64,000 bases of DNA from Polyangiaceae bacterium (GTDB lineage Bacteria; Myxococcota_A; Polyangia; Polyangiales; Polyangiaceae): the NCBI GenBank assembly GCA_013361525.1, contig JABFXY010000029.1, forward strand, positions 1 to 64,000. The letters run 5' to 3'. The notes under the pieces were generated by a model. That model was not told where the DNA came from and searched no databases. It was given only the letters and a program-made list of their open reading frames with translations. This document shows, one piece after another, positions 1 through 8,467 of the stretch (positions are counted from its first letter, which is position 1; every line of letters starts with the position of its first letter). The position numbers and the translations under genes are program-made.

Positions 1-192
1 AGAGCCGAGTGGGGCAGGCGACGTCGAGCGAAGCGAGACACGCCGGGGCGGCTCCCACGAGGCTCGGTTCGCCAAAGGCGAACGCGAATAAGAAGAGCCG
101 AGTGGGGCAGGCGACGTCGAGCGAAGCGAGACACGCCGGGGCGGCTCCCACGAGGCTCGGTTCGCCAAAGGCGAACGCGAATAAGAAGAGCC
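1..192. repeat. 93-bp direct tandem repeat, two copies plus a stub
   Basis: Positions 1-93 and 94-186 are the same 93-bp unit, and 187-192 begin a third copy that then diverges. Each unit contains 'cgagcgaagcgagac' and a gagccgag/ctcggttc inverted pair, so a single unit can fold. The first copy starts exactly at the window edge, so more copies may lie to the left. An open frame runs through it, but it codes only for the repeat and has no recognisable product. The spacing and lack of unique spacers exclude a CRISPR array. Confidence 0.9.
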
Positions 193-381
193 TCGTCAGC
201 TGGATGGTGCCGAAAACGCTCCTGTGGCCGGCAAGTAACGACGTCGTGTTGGATGCGGCGCATCAACCACGACGCCTCGTGGCAATGCGCCGCACTGGTC
301 ACGTGCGTCGACGCGGTGCGCTCGAAGTGGGAGCGCGAAGGGACGCCGGAGCCACTCGAATGGAGTAGGCTGCCGCGTCCT
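193..381. other. Non-coding leader upstream of the malic enzyme gene
   Basis: Between the tandem repeat and the malic enzyme start I see no convincing gene. The frame of the malic enzyme stays open back to position 253, but the added residues do not resemble the family. The sequence 'tggagtagg' about 13 bases before the ATG at 382 is the best ribosome-binding-site candidate. A promoter must lie here, but no clear consensus can be picked out. Confidence 0.5.
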
Positions 382-2088
382 ATGATTCGCCACGAATTCG
401 ATGGTCCCGCGACGAAGCTACGTGTGAAGACGTCGCTGCGCGGACGCGATCTGCTTCGTAACCCGCTGTTGAACAAGGGCACCGCATTCAGCACCGACGA
501 GCGCCGCTCGTTTGGCCTCGACGGCCTGTTGCCCGGCGCGGTGACGAAGCTCGAGCAGCAGCTCACCCGGGTCTACGACAGCGTCATGGCGAAGCCGACG
601 CCGCTCGAGCGCTACATCGGGCTCGCCGCGCTGCAGGACCGCAACGAGACGCTCTTCTATCGATTGCTGCTCGAGCACACGATCGAGCTCACGCCGATCG
701 TCTACACGCCGACCGTCGGCGAAGCCTGCCAGTACTACAGCCATATCTTCCGCCGAGGGCGCGGCGTGTGGATCACGCCGGAGCATCGCGGTCGCATCGC
801 CGAGGTCCTCGCGAATGCGGCGGGCGACGAGATTCGACTGATCGTCGTCACCGACAACGAGCGCATCCTGGGCCTCGGTGATCAAGGCGCCGGCGGCATG
901 GGAATCCCCATTGGCAAGCTGTCGCTCTACACGCTCGGCGCCGGTATTCACCCGACGAAGACACTGCCGATCAGCCTCGACGTCGGCACCGACAACGAGG
1001 CGCTGCTCAACGACGATTTGTACATCGGTTGGCGCCACAAGCGCCTCCGCGGCGCGGAGTACGACTCGCTCGTCGAAGAGTTCGTCCAGGCCGTCAAAGA
1101 GCGGTTTCCCAAAGCGCTCATGCAATGGGAGGACTTCAAGAAGGGCACGGCGTTCGACCTGCTGGATCGCTATCGCGATCGAATCCTCAGCTTCAATGAC
1201 GACATCCAGGGCACCGCGGCCGTCGCCCTCGCGGGCGTCATGGCCGCGTGCCGCGCGATTCGAGAGCCGCTCTCCAAACAACGCGTCGTGATCCTCGGTG
1301 GCGGCGCCGCCGGCATCGGTATCGCGCGCCAACTCCGCGACGCGCTCGCGCGGGAGGGCGTTTCGGGAGACGAGCTGACGACGGCCATCGCAATCGTCGA
1401 CAGCCAAGGGCTGCTCGTCGCGGGCCGCCCGAAGAGCGAAAAACACAAGGAAGAGTTCGCCTGGCCGCCCGCCCTCGCGGCACGCTACGGCATCGCGGGC
1501 GATGCGCGCCCCGATCTCGCGGCGATCCTCGATTCGCTTCGCGCGACCGTCCTCATCGGGACGTCGGGCCAGCCTGGCGTCTTCAACGAGGCCGTGGTTC
1601 GCGCAATGGTGAAGCACGCAGCGCGACCCATCATCTTTCCGCTGTCGAACCCGACGAGCCAGAGCGAGGCGCGCCCGGCGGACGTCATCGAATGGTCGGA
1701 CGGCCGCGCACTGGTCGCGACGGGGAGCCCGTTCGCGCCGCACGCGCGAGACGGCAAAATTCATCGCTTCACGCAGGCGAACAACGTCTACGTCTTTCCG
1801 GGTGTCGGCCTCGGCGCGCTGGTCGCGCAGGCCCGCTCGGTGACGGACTCGATGTTCACGGTCGCTGCGCGCGAGCTCGCGGAGACGGTCTCCACGAAGG
1901 ATTTGGAGTCGGGCTCGCTCTTCCCGCCGCTATCGGAGCTTCGCCCTATTACGGCGCGGATCGCAGCGGCCGTCGTGCGTGAAGCTCGCGACCGAGGCCT
2001 TGCGCAGGCAAAGGACGACGCGCCGGTGGAGGCTCAGATCGAACGCGCCATGTGGTACCCGGAATACCCCGAGATCGTGCCCGTCTGA
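382..2088 (+). CDS. maeA: NAD-dependent malic enzyme
   Basis: Oxidative decarboxylation of malate to pyruvate in the cytosol, linking the TCA cycle to pyruvate and NAD(P)H supply. The 568-residue product has the length of E. coli MaeA (SfcA). It shows the family motifs in order: YTPTVGEACQYYSHI in the N-terminal domain with the catalytic Tyr, GKLSLYTLGAGIHP with the conserved Lys, LDVGTDNE, DDIQGTAAV, and the dinucleotide-binding GGGAAGIG followed by IFPLSNPTS. The ATG at 382 was chosen because MIRHEFDGP is where family similarity plausibly begins, although the frame is open to 253. Whether NAD or NADP is preferred cannot be read from the sequence. The 3' end overlaps the converging membrane-protein frame on the other strand. 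Confidence 0.93.
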   Translation: MIRHEFDGPATKLRVKTSLRGRDLLRNPLLNKGTAFSTDERRSFGLDGLLPGAVTKLEQQLTRVYDSVMAKPTPLERYIGLAALQDRNETLFYRLLLEHTIELTPIVYTPTVGEACQYYSHIFRRGRGVWITPEHRGRIAEVLANAAGDEIRLIVVTDNERILGLGDQGAGGMGIPIGKLSLYTLGAGIHPTKTLPISLDVGTDNEALLNDDLYIGWRHKRLRGAEYDSLVEEFVQAVKERFPKALMQWEDFKKGTAFDLLDRYRDRILSFNDDIQGTAAVALAGVMAACRAIREPLSKQRVVILGGGAAGIGIARQLRDALAREGVSGDELTTAIAIVDSQGLLVAGRPKSEKHKEEFAWPPALAARYGIAGDARPDLAAILDSLRATVLIGTSGQPGVFNEAVVRAMVKHAARPIIFPLSNPTSQSEARPADVIEWSDGRALVATGSPFAPHARDGKIHRFTQANNVYVFPGVGLGALVAQARSVTDSMFTVAARELAETVSTKDLESGSLFPPLSELRPITARIAAAVVREARDRGLAQAKDDAPVEAQIERAMWYPEYPEIVPV

Positions 2089-2584
2089 CGCGAGCACGCG
2101 CATCGCGCGCATCCGAGACGCGGTCCCACAGCGAGCCTTCCAAGGCATCGCCCCGCAACAACAGGAGCGCGCCTGCAGCGAGGAGCAACGTCGAAGGGAA
2201 CGTTGCTCCTTGTCCGAGCGGCGCGATACCGGCGCAATAAACGAATGCGCCTCCGACGCCGAAGCGGCCGAGGCGATCGCCGCCGAACAATGCGACGGCC
2301 ACCATTGCCTGGAGAAGCGCAATGGCACAGAGGGCAATCTTGTCGTTGTCGGCGAACGCGCCGCGAACGAATGCGGGCGTCTCGGCGCCGAGCGCGACCG
2401 GGCCGGCGCCTTCGCCGATCGGCATCGCAATCACCGTAAAGAGATTGAGGCAGGCTGCGCCCGCGAAGAGGCCGAAATACAAGCCGCGTCCCACGAGCGG
2501 CGCCCGCCATGCCGCGACGAGCAGCAGGCCAGCCACGATGATCGACAGATCGTGCAGGAAGCCGTATCGAGGGTCGAACAGCAT
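1949..2584 (-). CDS. Small integral membrane protein, C-terminus uncertain
   Basis: Not assignable to a known family. From the ATG at 2584 (a GTG at 2605 is also possible) the first 140 or so residues form several clear hydrophobic segments: a first helix around LSIIVAGLLLVAAW, then LYFGLFAGAACLNLFTVIAM, ALCAIALLQAMVAVALF and TLLLAAGALLLL. This is typical of a four- or five-helix membrane protein. After RGDALEGSLWDRV the sequence becomes Arg-rich and lies antisense to the malic enzyme 3' end for 140 bases. That tail is therefore doubtful: the gene may truly end near 2100, or the frame may be broken there. Confidence 0.5.
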   Translation of the reverse strand: MLFDPRYGFLHDLSIIVAGLLLVAAWRAPLVGRGLYFGLFAGAACLNLFTVIAMPIGEGAGPVALGAETPAFVRGAFADNDKIALCAIALLQAMVAVALFGGDRLGRFGVGGAFVYCAGIAPLGQGATFPSTLLLAAGALLLLRGDALEGSLWDRVSDARDARARVRRARSRGIPGTTWRVRSEPPPARRPLPAQGLGRELHARRPLRSAP

Positions 2585-2659
2585 GTCGCAGGCATCGGGC
2601 TGCACGCCGCGTGCCTACGAAACGAGCAATCGTTCGAGTCGTCGATCCGACGACACCGA

Positions 2660-3676
2660 TCAGAGGACGCCGAACGTTCGCGCGCGCGCTTCGCGATGGT
2701 GAAGCGCCGAGACCGCCGTTTCGTATGCGGCGGCGGCGACACCGAGCGCACGCTTCGTGTCCATGGGGTTGTTGCCCATGGCCTCGAGCGTGTCGTCGTC
2801 CGGCTCGATGGCGACGACCGGCACGTGCCGCTCGAGCGCGCGCACTTCACGGCGAAGGAGCATGCGCATCGGGCTGTACATCGACAGCGGCGAGCACACG
2901 ATCACGAGGTCGAGCTGACCACCGCGCGTGCAGCGCCCCGCCGCACGATCGTGCAATAGATCGAGGTGCGTCGCGGATGCCATTCCACCGTCGACGTAGC
3001 GGCGCCCGGACCATTCGACGGGCTTGTGCACGCCGGGAACGGCGCCGGAGCATGTCACCGCCGTCCCGACGTCGATATCGGGCGCGCCGGGGGCGCCGAA
3101 CGCGACGCGCTCGCCGGTGTCGAGGTGCACGGACGTGATCCACAGCTCGCGCTCGGGCCAACGCCCGCCGAACACGCGCCGAAGCCCCTCCGCCTGTGAA
3201 TCGAGACGCACGCGGCCCGCAGGCAGCAGGGCCGAGACGATGCGGCCGGGCCGCAGACAGCGCGGTGCGCGCAGCGCATTCATGAAGAAGCGAAGGGCCG
3301 CGGGCCGCTTCGTCTTGGGGAGCTTGGGACAGGGCGACTTGGTGCAGGGCCGAACCCAGTGCTGCGCGATGTCGTGAGCCTCCTCTTCGAGCTCGTGACC
3401 CGAGGCGCGCGCGGCGAGGTCGCGACCCGACATTCCCGCGCGAAGCAGGGCGCCGACCTGCGCGCCGGCCGAGGTGCCGACCACGACGTCCGCATCACGC
3501 GGATCCCACCCGAAGCGATCCGACAACGCGTGGAGGACGCCCGAATGAAAAGCGTGACCGACAGGACCGCCCGCACCGAGCACGAGCGCGATCCTCTTCC
3601 GTTGCGAGGCTCGTCGGCACTCGGCGGGCAACGTCGAACGGTGATGCTTCATCGACTCGGACAGCGTAAACCCCAT
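2660..3676 (-). CDS. Patatin-like phospholipase
   Basis: A predicted lipid acyl hydrolase with the Ser-Asp dyad of the patatin family. Near the N-terminus the oxyanion-hole loop reads LVLGAGGPVGHAFHSGVL, the nucleophile elbow is VVGTSAGAQ (GxSxG), and the catalytic Asp sits in VDGGMASATHLDLL (DGG). The 338-residue length suits a single patatin domain with extra C-terminal sequence. No signal peptide is evident, so it is probably cytosolic or membrane-associated from the inside. It diverges from the downstream glutathione S-transferase gene across about 104 bases of relatively AT-rich sequence, which must carry both promoters. Its substrate is unknown. Confidence 0.87.
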   Translation of the reverse strand: MGFTLSESMKHHRSTLPAECRRASQRKRIALVLGAGGPVGHAFHSGVLHALSDRFGWDPRDADVVVGTSAGAQVGALLRAGMSGRDLAARASGHELEEEAHDIAQHWVRPCTKSPCPKLPKTKRPAALRFFMNALRAPRCLRPGRIVSALLPAGRVRLDSQAEGLRRVFGGRWPERELWITSVHLDTGERVAFGAPGAPDIDVGTAVTCSGAVPGVHKPVEWSGRRYVDGGMASATHLDLLHDRAAGRCTRGGQLDLVIVCSPLSMYSPMRMLLRREVRALERHVPVVAIEPDDDTLEAMGNNPMDTKRALGVAAAAYETAVSALHHREARARTFGVL

Positions 3677-3780
3677 ATCCGATCGTGCAAGTATGTACTG
3701 TTCGATAAACCTTATGTTCGGACGACGCTTGCGGTAGAGCCCGGGTTCACGACTGCGTCACGAGAAAGGAAGCAGGAACG

Positions 3781-4398
3781 ATGAGCCTCGTTTTCTACTA
3801 CGCACCGATGTCGAGCGCGTCACCGACCCACTGGGTCCTCGAAGAGCTCGGCGTGCCGTACGAGAAGGTCAAAATCGATCTCCAGTCCGGCGAGCAGAAG
3901 CAGCCGGCCTTTTTGAAAATCAATCCGAACGGCAAGGTGCCGGTCCTCGTTCACGACGGGACGGTCATCTTCGAATCGGTCGCAATCGCGATTCACCTCG
4001 GCGAGACGTTCGGCGTCGAGCGCGGGCTATTCCCCGCGCCCGGTATGAGCCGCGCCGAAGCGATCAAATGGCTCGTCTGGTGCAATGTCAGCCTGGGCGA
4101 GGCCGTCTCGCGCCTCTTCCACAACACGTCCGATCGCATCCCGGCCGAGCTGCGTAATGCGAAGGCAGGCGAGGTCGCAAAGACCGACATCGAGCGGAAC
4201 CTGCGCATCCTCGAGGAGGCGCTCGCCGGCAAGAGCTACCTGCTCGGCGACTCGTTCTCGATCGTCGACGCGCACGTCTCGGCGTGGACCACGTACCTCG
4301 GCTTCTTCGGCTTCGATTTGCAGCCCTACCCCGCGATCTCCGCCTGGGCGGCACGCTGTAGCGCACGGCCTGCCGCCGCGAAGATCCAAGCGGGCTGA
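3781..4398 (+). CDS. Glutathione S-transferase family protein
   Basis: A 205-residue protein with the two-domain GST plan. The N-terminal thioredoxin-like half starts MSLVFYYAPMSSASPTHWVLEELG, with the active-site Ser/Tyr region at residues 5-15. It carries the cis-Pro strand NGKVPVLV and the glutathione-binding FESVAI (usual E-S pair). The all-helical C-terminal half contains SFSIVDAHVS, the usual N-capping box region. A strong ribosome-binding site, aaggaagcaggaacg, precedes the ATG. It stands alone, so its substrate cannot be inferred. Confidence 0.85.
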   Translation: MSLVFYYAPMSSASPTHWVLEELGVPYEKVKIDLQSGEQKQPAFLKINPNGKVPVLVHDGTVIFESVAIAIHLGETFGVERGLFPAPGMSRAEAIKWLVWCNVSLGEAVSRLFHNTSDRIPAELRNAKAGEVAKTDIERNLRILEEALAGKSYLLGDSFSIVDAHVSAWTTYLGFFGFDLQPYPAISAWAARCSARPAAAKIQAG

Positions 4399-4478
4399 GA
4401 GAAGAGGGTTCGCCAAGGGCGCCAAGGGCAGAAGGAGGAAGAGGAGGGCCCTTGGCGTCCCCTCTCGTTCTCTCGTCT
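4397..4478. repeat. Intergenic inverted repeat filling a convergent junction (copy 1)
   Basis: The whole gap between the GST gene and the converging DUF885 gene is an imperfect inverted repeat. The left arm, gagagaagagggttcgcc followed by aagggc, pairs with the right arm gcccttggcgtcccctctcg. The core cgccaagggcgccaagggc recurs in the junctions at 29996-30190 and, more diverged, at 21712-21833. It may act as a bidirectional terminator for both genes. The shared wording at separate sites suggests a dispersed repeat family, not chance terminators. Confidence 0.75.
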
Positions 4479-6296
4479 TTATTGAGAAGCCGTCGCCTCC
4501 ATGAGCGAGGCAACGTGTCGCGGCGAGGGGGAGCCGAAGCTCAGCAGTCGATCGTGGTACGAGCGCTCTTTGAAGCCGGGGCGTGACTCGTACGTTTTGC
4601 GCAGCTTCATCATCTGCGAAAAGCCGTAATAGTAGGTCGTCAGCTGCGCGCTCGTGAGGCAGGCCCGGCGCCATTTGCCGACGGCCTCACCCTCCTCTTG
4701 GAAGGCTTCGCCCATCATGAGGTCCATTGCCTGCTTCTCGGTCATTCCGGCGGCGTGGACGCCGTGGTCGAGGACGGCATTGGCCGCCATGCGCAGCGCC
4801 ATCTTCTGCCGCTGCATTCGCACCTTCGGCCCGCCATAGCCGTGTTTGGCCATGAGCCATTCGCCGTAGACGGCCCAACCCTCGACGAACGCGCCGTGGG
4901 AAAACACGGCGCGGAGCTTCGAGGGGAATCGATTGTTGTGCATCAATTGCAAGAAATGGCCGGGCATCGCCTCGTGCACGGTCAAATCGTGCAGCATGCT
5001 CCGGTTGTATTCGCGATAGTAGGATTCGACCCGCTTCTTCGGCCACCCCTTGGGGGTCGGAGAGATTGCATAGAAGGTCTCCGGCTTCGGCTCGAGCGGG
5101 CCGGAAGCATCGCAATAGGCCACGGCGACACCGCGCCGATATTCCGGCATCTCGATGATGCTGCAGGGCTCTTCGGGAAGGCGCACGAGATCGTGCTGTC
5201 GAACGAAGTCGGTCGCGCTAGCCAGCGTGGTCTCGATGTCTTTGACGACCGTCGCGTCGGTCGAGCGATCCTCCGCGAGCTTCGTGAGGATCGTTTTGAC
5301 GACGGCTTTGCGGTCCGCGTCGGTCGCCGGTTCTTTCCACGGCGTCTTCATGAGCTCGGGCCAGAGTTCTTTCGCCGTATCGACCATTTCGAGCTGCGTC
5401 GCGTGGAGGTATGCCAGCGCCTCGGCTTTTTGGGCCTCCGCGTCGACCTCGTCGTCGAGGATCAATCGCAGCTTCTTCTCGAATCGCTTTGCGCCGAGTC
5501 GGAAATCGCCGTCGCTCCTCGGCAGCAATTCCTTCTCGAGGAACGTTTGGAGCTCGGTCAGCGCGTCTTTGGCCTTTTTTGCCGCGCGCTCGATACCTTC
5601 TTTTTCGGCGGGCACGGCTTTGACGATGGAATCGAACCCCGACGTGCAGAGGTCGACGAGACCCTTGTTTTGGTCGATCGCCGTCTGCGTGTGAATGCGC
5701 GGTGGACGCTTCAACCGTCGCTTCGCAATGGCGACGATCCCCGGCACACCCTCCAAGCGCAGGCGCAATGCCTTGGCGCGGCTCTCGGGTGTGCCGAACT
5801 CACGCGTGACGAGCGGGTCGAGCCCGTCGCCCAAGACGGCCATGTACACGAGCGGGTCGTTCTCCGTCGGCTTCAGCTCGTCGACCGCCATCTCCATCAA
5901 ATCGAGCTGATTCTTCAGCATCGCCGCGTCGACGCGGCTCTGGAGCGAAAGCGCCGCGGACTCCGCGGCGGCGACGTCTTTGCGCGTCGATGCGATGAAC
6001 GAGCGAAGGGCGTTATCACCCTCTTCGCTCAAGTCCGGCCAGCGGTCGTCGAAGCGATGATCGCCCGCCTCCGTCGCGCGGACGGGCTGGCGCTCGAGGT
6101 ACGATTCGAGGAACGTCTTCGCGACGGTCGCGAATCGATCGTCGGCTGCAGACGGCGTCGCAGTCATGACTTGCTCCTTGTCCCCCGTGCGCGCGGCGGT
6201 CGACGAGTGGTCGACGTCATTCGAATCGCGATGTGTCGTATCTGCGGGCGCACACGCGCTCGCGAGGATCAGCGCGGCCGGCCAAAAGCGTCTCAT
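4479..6296 (-). CDS. DUF885-family lipoprotein, predicted metallopeptidase
   Basis: A 605-residue exported protein. The first 15 residues form a short signal peptide ending in a lipobox (LILASAC), so it is probably a membrane-anchored lipoprotein. The body matches the DUF885 family: LESYLERQPVRATEAGDHRFDD near the start is recognisable, and the signature HEAMPGHFLQ lies near residue 430, followed by FVEGWAVYGEW. These are the likely zinc-binding His/Glu positions of this predicted peptidase family. The start is the ATG at 6296; a TTG at 6299 just before it is an alternative. The upstream lipoprotein gene ends at 6300, so the two are almost certainly co-transcribed. Confidence 0.85.
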   Translation of the reverse strand: MRRFWPAALILASACAPADTTHRDSNDVDHSSTAARTGDKEQVMTATPSAADDRFATVAKTFLESYLERQPVRATEAGDHRFDDRWPDLSEEGDNALRSFIASTRKDVAAAESAALSLQSRVDAAMLKNQLDLMEMAVDELKPTENDPLVYMAVLGDGLDPLVTREFGTPESRAKALRLRLEGVPGIVAIAKRRLKRPPRIHTQTAIDQNKGLVDLCTSGFDSIVKAVPAEKEGIERAAKKAKDALTELQTFLEKELLPRSDGDFRLGAKRFEKKLRLILDDEVDAEAQKAEALAYLHATQLEMVDTAKELWPELMKTPWKEPATDADRKAVVKTILTKLAEDRSTDATVVKDIETTLASATDFVRQHDLVRLPEEPCSIIEMPEYRRGVAVAYCDASGPLEPKPETFYAISPTPKGWPKKRVESYYREYNRSMLHDLTVHEAMPGHFLQLMHNNRFPSKLRAVFSHGAFVEGWAVYGEWLMAKHGYGGPKVRMQRQKMALRMAANAVLDHGVHAAGMTEKQAMDLMMGEAFQEEGEAVGKWRRACLTSAQLTTYYYGFSQMMKLRKTYESRPGFKERSYHDRLLSFGSPSPRHVASLMEATASQ

Positions 6297-6299
6297 CAA

Positions 6300-6833
6300 T
6301 CAGGCTCCGCCCGCTCCGCCCGCGCCGCCGATCGGCGCGCCACCCTCGGCGCTGCCGCCCGCGCCGCCTGCTCCGCCGACCTCACCACCACCACCACCGG
6401 AGCCTCCGACCGGCTCGGGCGGCTCACACGCGTGGAATGTGTCGTCACCGAGCTGGACGGTGAGGCATTGGACGCCTTCCGGGCATGCATGTGCGGGATC
6501 TTCCGGATCGCAGTATTGCGTGCAGGAGCCCGACGCAGCCCCTTGAAGCTGCAGGCACGTGAGCCCGTCGGTGCATGTCGGCTGCCCGACGAAGTTCTGA
6601 CACGTATCGCCGAGCTGACCGGTGCCACTGTTGAGGCACTCGAAGGTCGTTTGATCGGCGCCGATCCAACATGTCTGGCCCATGGGGCACCCGAAGGGAT
6701 CTTCGAGGCACGAGCCCGCGGGCGCGTTGCCTCCACCGCCGCCGTTGCCTCCGGTTCCGCTGGTGTCGTCGCCGCAAGCGAGGAGGCTGGAGAGAAAGAG
6801 CAGCGTGATGGCCCTGGCGGAAACTCGATCCAT
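6300..6833 (-). CDS. Cys-rich lipoprotein with Gly-rich ends
   Basis: Function unknown. A signal peptide ends in a lipobox (FLSSLLACGDD) and is followed by a Gly-rich tether (TSGTGGNGGGGGNAP). The middle holds about ten cysteines spaced like a small disulfide-bonded extracellular domain (PFGCPMGQTCW, PTCTDGLTCL, CTQYCDPEDP). The last 40 residues return to GGxGG repeats. The start is the ATG at 6833; a TTG 15 bases upstream is in frame. The stop abuts the DUF885 gene, so these two exported proteins are likely made together. The Gly-rich spacer is typical of myxobacterial surface lipoproteins. Confidence 0.75.
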   Translation of the reverse strand: MDRVSARAITLLFLSSLLACGDDTSGTGGNGGGGGNAPAGSCLEDPFGCPMGQTCWIGADQTTFECLNSGTGQLGDTCQNFVGQPTCTDGLTCLQLQGAASGSCTQYCDPEDPAHACPEGVQCLTVQLGDDTFHACEPPEPVGGSGGGGGEVGGAGGAGGSAEGGAPIGGAGGAGGA

Positions 6834-6993
6834 GGAGCCGGCGTACAACAGTCGACGATCGGCGGCGATAGCGCTGATCGCGTTCGCTCGTCACCTATCG
6901 CGCCGACGAAATCGTGCCCTTAGGGATTGTTTGACGTGCGCATCGCACATCTACCTGGAAGCTTCTGTCGGCACGTCGGTTCAAGGAGCAGCT

Positions 6994-7434
6994 ATGCCCG
7001 CAGCGTCATCGCACATTCGCGAGATCGAAGAAGCGGTCGCCCTCGCCGAGCAAGTGGTCGAGGCCCTCGACCGGCGCGGTAGCGAGGCCGAGCGCCACGA
7101 GTCTCGCTGGCTCGAGAAGATGACGCATGCGTTAAGGGTGGCGCTGGCCTCGGACCTCGACATCGTGGTGCTGACGCGCCTGCATCTGCGGCTCGAGACC
7201 TCGCTGCGAAGGGCGAGCTTGCTGCTCGCAGACACCGCGGAGCCGCGCGCCGAAGAGCTGCCGCCGTCGCAGCGCCCGACCTACAGGCCCCCCGCTCAGG
7301 TCGCGCGGAGCCTCGGTCGCCCCATTGCGGACGATGACGACGACATACCCTCGCAGCGGCCTACCACGCCACCGGTTCGCCAAGCCTCCGGCTTCGTCCC
7401 CAAAGTGGGGCTCAAGAAGCGCGAAACCGGCTGA
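6994..7434 (+). CDS. Hypothetical protein, 146 residues, helical N-terminal half
   Basis: No family recognised. The ATG at 6994 follows a good ribosome-binding site (aaggag) by about six bases. Residues 1-80 look like one or two long helices rich in Glu, Arg and Leu (REIEEAVALAEQVVEAL, RLHLRLETSLRRASLLL). The remaining part is Pro-rich and polar with an acidic DDDDD run and probably disordered. There is no signal peptide, so it should be cytosolic. It converges on the acyltransferase gene with a 28-base gap and diverges from the Cys-rich lipoprotein. Confidence 0.6.
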   Translation: MPAASSHIREIEEAVALAEQVVEALDRRGSEAERHESRWLEKMTHALRVALASDLDIVVLTRLHLRLETSLRRASLLLADTAEPRAEELPPSQRPTYRPPAQVARSLGRPIADDDDDIPSQRPTTPPVRQASGFVPKVGLKKRETG

Positions 7435-7462
7435 CCGGTCCCGTCCTGTAGCGGGTGTCGGT

Positions 7463-8338
7463 TCAATGACCGAGTGACGAGGCATTGCGGCGCAACCAAG
7501 TGCGCACCGTGCGATCGAGGAGCTTCTGCGACGCGGCCCAAACGCGCGCGTGCAGCTCGCGCACGTTTTCTTCGAACGTGTCCGGATGATAGGACCGCGT
7601 CGGTCGAAATGGCCGTCCGAACCTGAAGAGGAATGGCACGGCTCGCGGTAATACGCCGTGCCGACCGCCCCGCAGTCGTGGCAAATCATATTCGTCGTGC
7701 CCGAGCAGGATGCGACCCGTTCCCGCGTAGGAGCCGCGAACGTCGAACGTGTCGTCGACGCCAGCCGCCGCGAACGGAACGATCGGGACGCCGAGATCGA
7801 GCGCGAGCCGTGCGAAGGTCATGCTCTTCGACCAACGCAATCTATATCGCTCGTCGTCGCTGTGTTTGAGGGCTTCGCGCGCGCCGCCCGGGTAGCAGAC
7901 GACCCAATGCCCTTGTTGGAGCAGACGAATTGCATTGGATGGGTGGGCGGATGCCGCGCCCGTGTGAATCAGCAGATCACCCAGAATGGGGACTTGGAAC
8001 AGCCAACGATCGACGAGCCCTCGCGGCATGCAGCCGGTGTGACGCAAGACCGCCGCAAAGAACAAAATCGTCTCGTATCCGAGATGGCCGTGATTGCCGA
8101 CGAGAAGGGCGGGGCCATCTGGGATGTGCTCGCAGCCTTCGACCGTGACGGGATGGTGGCGTTCGAGGCAATCCGCGACGAAACGACAAATCCTCGCCAA
8201 ACGCTCGTCGTTACGAGGATGCCACTTCTCGTGGAGCGCCTCAGCTTCCACGAACGGCCAACCGGGAGATCCGTCGGCAGTCCAGGTCGATGAAAGCTGC
8301 GGCAGCGATTCGTCGAAGCCGGGCGCCGCAAAGGTCAT
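7463..8338 (-). CDS. Lysophospholipid/diacylglycerol acyltransferase-like protein
   Basis: A 291-residue protein of the PlsC-like acyltransferase superfamily, nearest in appearance to the DGAT/TMEM68-type branch. The first motif reads GNHGHLGYET at residues 81-90. The His is present, but the usual Asp of HX4D is replaced by Tyr. The second conserved block, YPGGAREALK, matches the PGGxxE signature of that branch, and WLFQVPILGDLL and DLGVPIVPFAAAG are also typical. The expected reaction is acyl transfer from acyl-CoA or acyl-ACP to a lipid acceptor at the membrane. The ATG at 8338 was chosen over the much longer open frame, whose extension is antisense to the next gene. Confidence 0.75.
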   Translation of the reverse strand: MTFAAPGFDESLPQLSSTWTADGSPGWPFVEAEALHEKWHPRNDERLARICRFVADCLERHHPVTVEGCEHIPDGPALLVGNHGHLGYETILFFAAVLRHTGCMPRGLVDRWLFQVPILGDLLIHTGAASAHPSNAIRLLQQGHWVVCYPGGAREALKHSDDERYRLRWSKSMTFARLALDLGVPIVPFAAAGVDDTFDVRGSYAGTGRILLGHDEYDLPRLRGGRHGVLPRAVPFLFRFGRPFRPTRSYHPDTFEENVRELHARVWAASQKLLDRTVRTWLRRNASSLGH

Positions 8339-8467
8339 GCAATCATTTCGAGCAAACAACGCGCCGAGCCATCGCGCGTCATGCGACGGAGCCGCGAATT
8401 CGATCCGAGGCAGCACGCCTCGATCGGGCGAGGCGGCGCTCAAACCGATTCGTGTAGCATCCCGCGC

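Noticed and set aside
1..192. CRISPR array
   Set aside because: Repeats are 93 bp, adjacent and without spacers, and no cas genes are nearby.
9..368. 119-residue open frame through the tandem repeat
   Set aside because: It translates the repeat twice and then enters leader sequence; no independent evidence for coding.
418..1764. Long minus-strand open frame opposite the malic enzyme
   Set aside because: It is the antisense shadow of a well-supported gene; the composition is Arg/Ala/Asp-rich with no domain, as expected from high-GC codon bias.
4698..6923. 741-residue plus-strand open frame
   Set aside because: It runs antisense through the DUF885 gene and the Cys-rich lipoprotein, both with clear signal peptides and motifs; no family features in the shadow.
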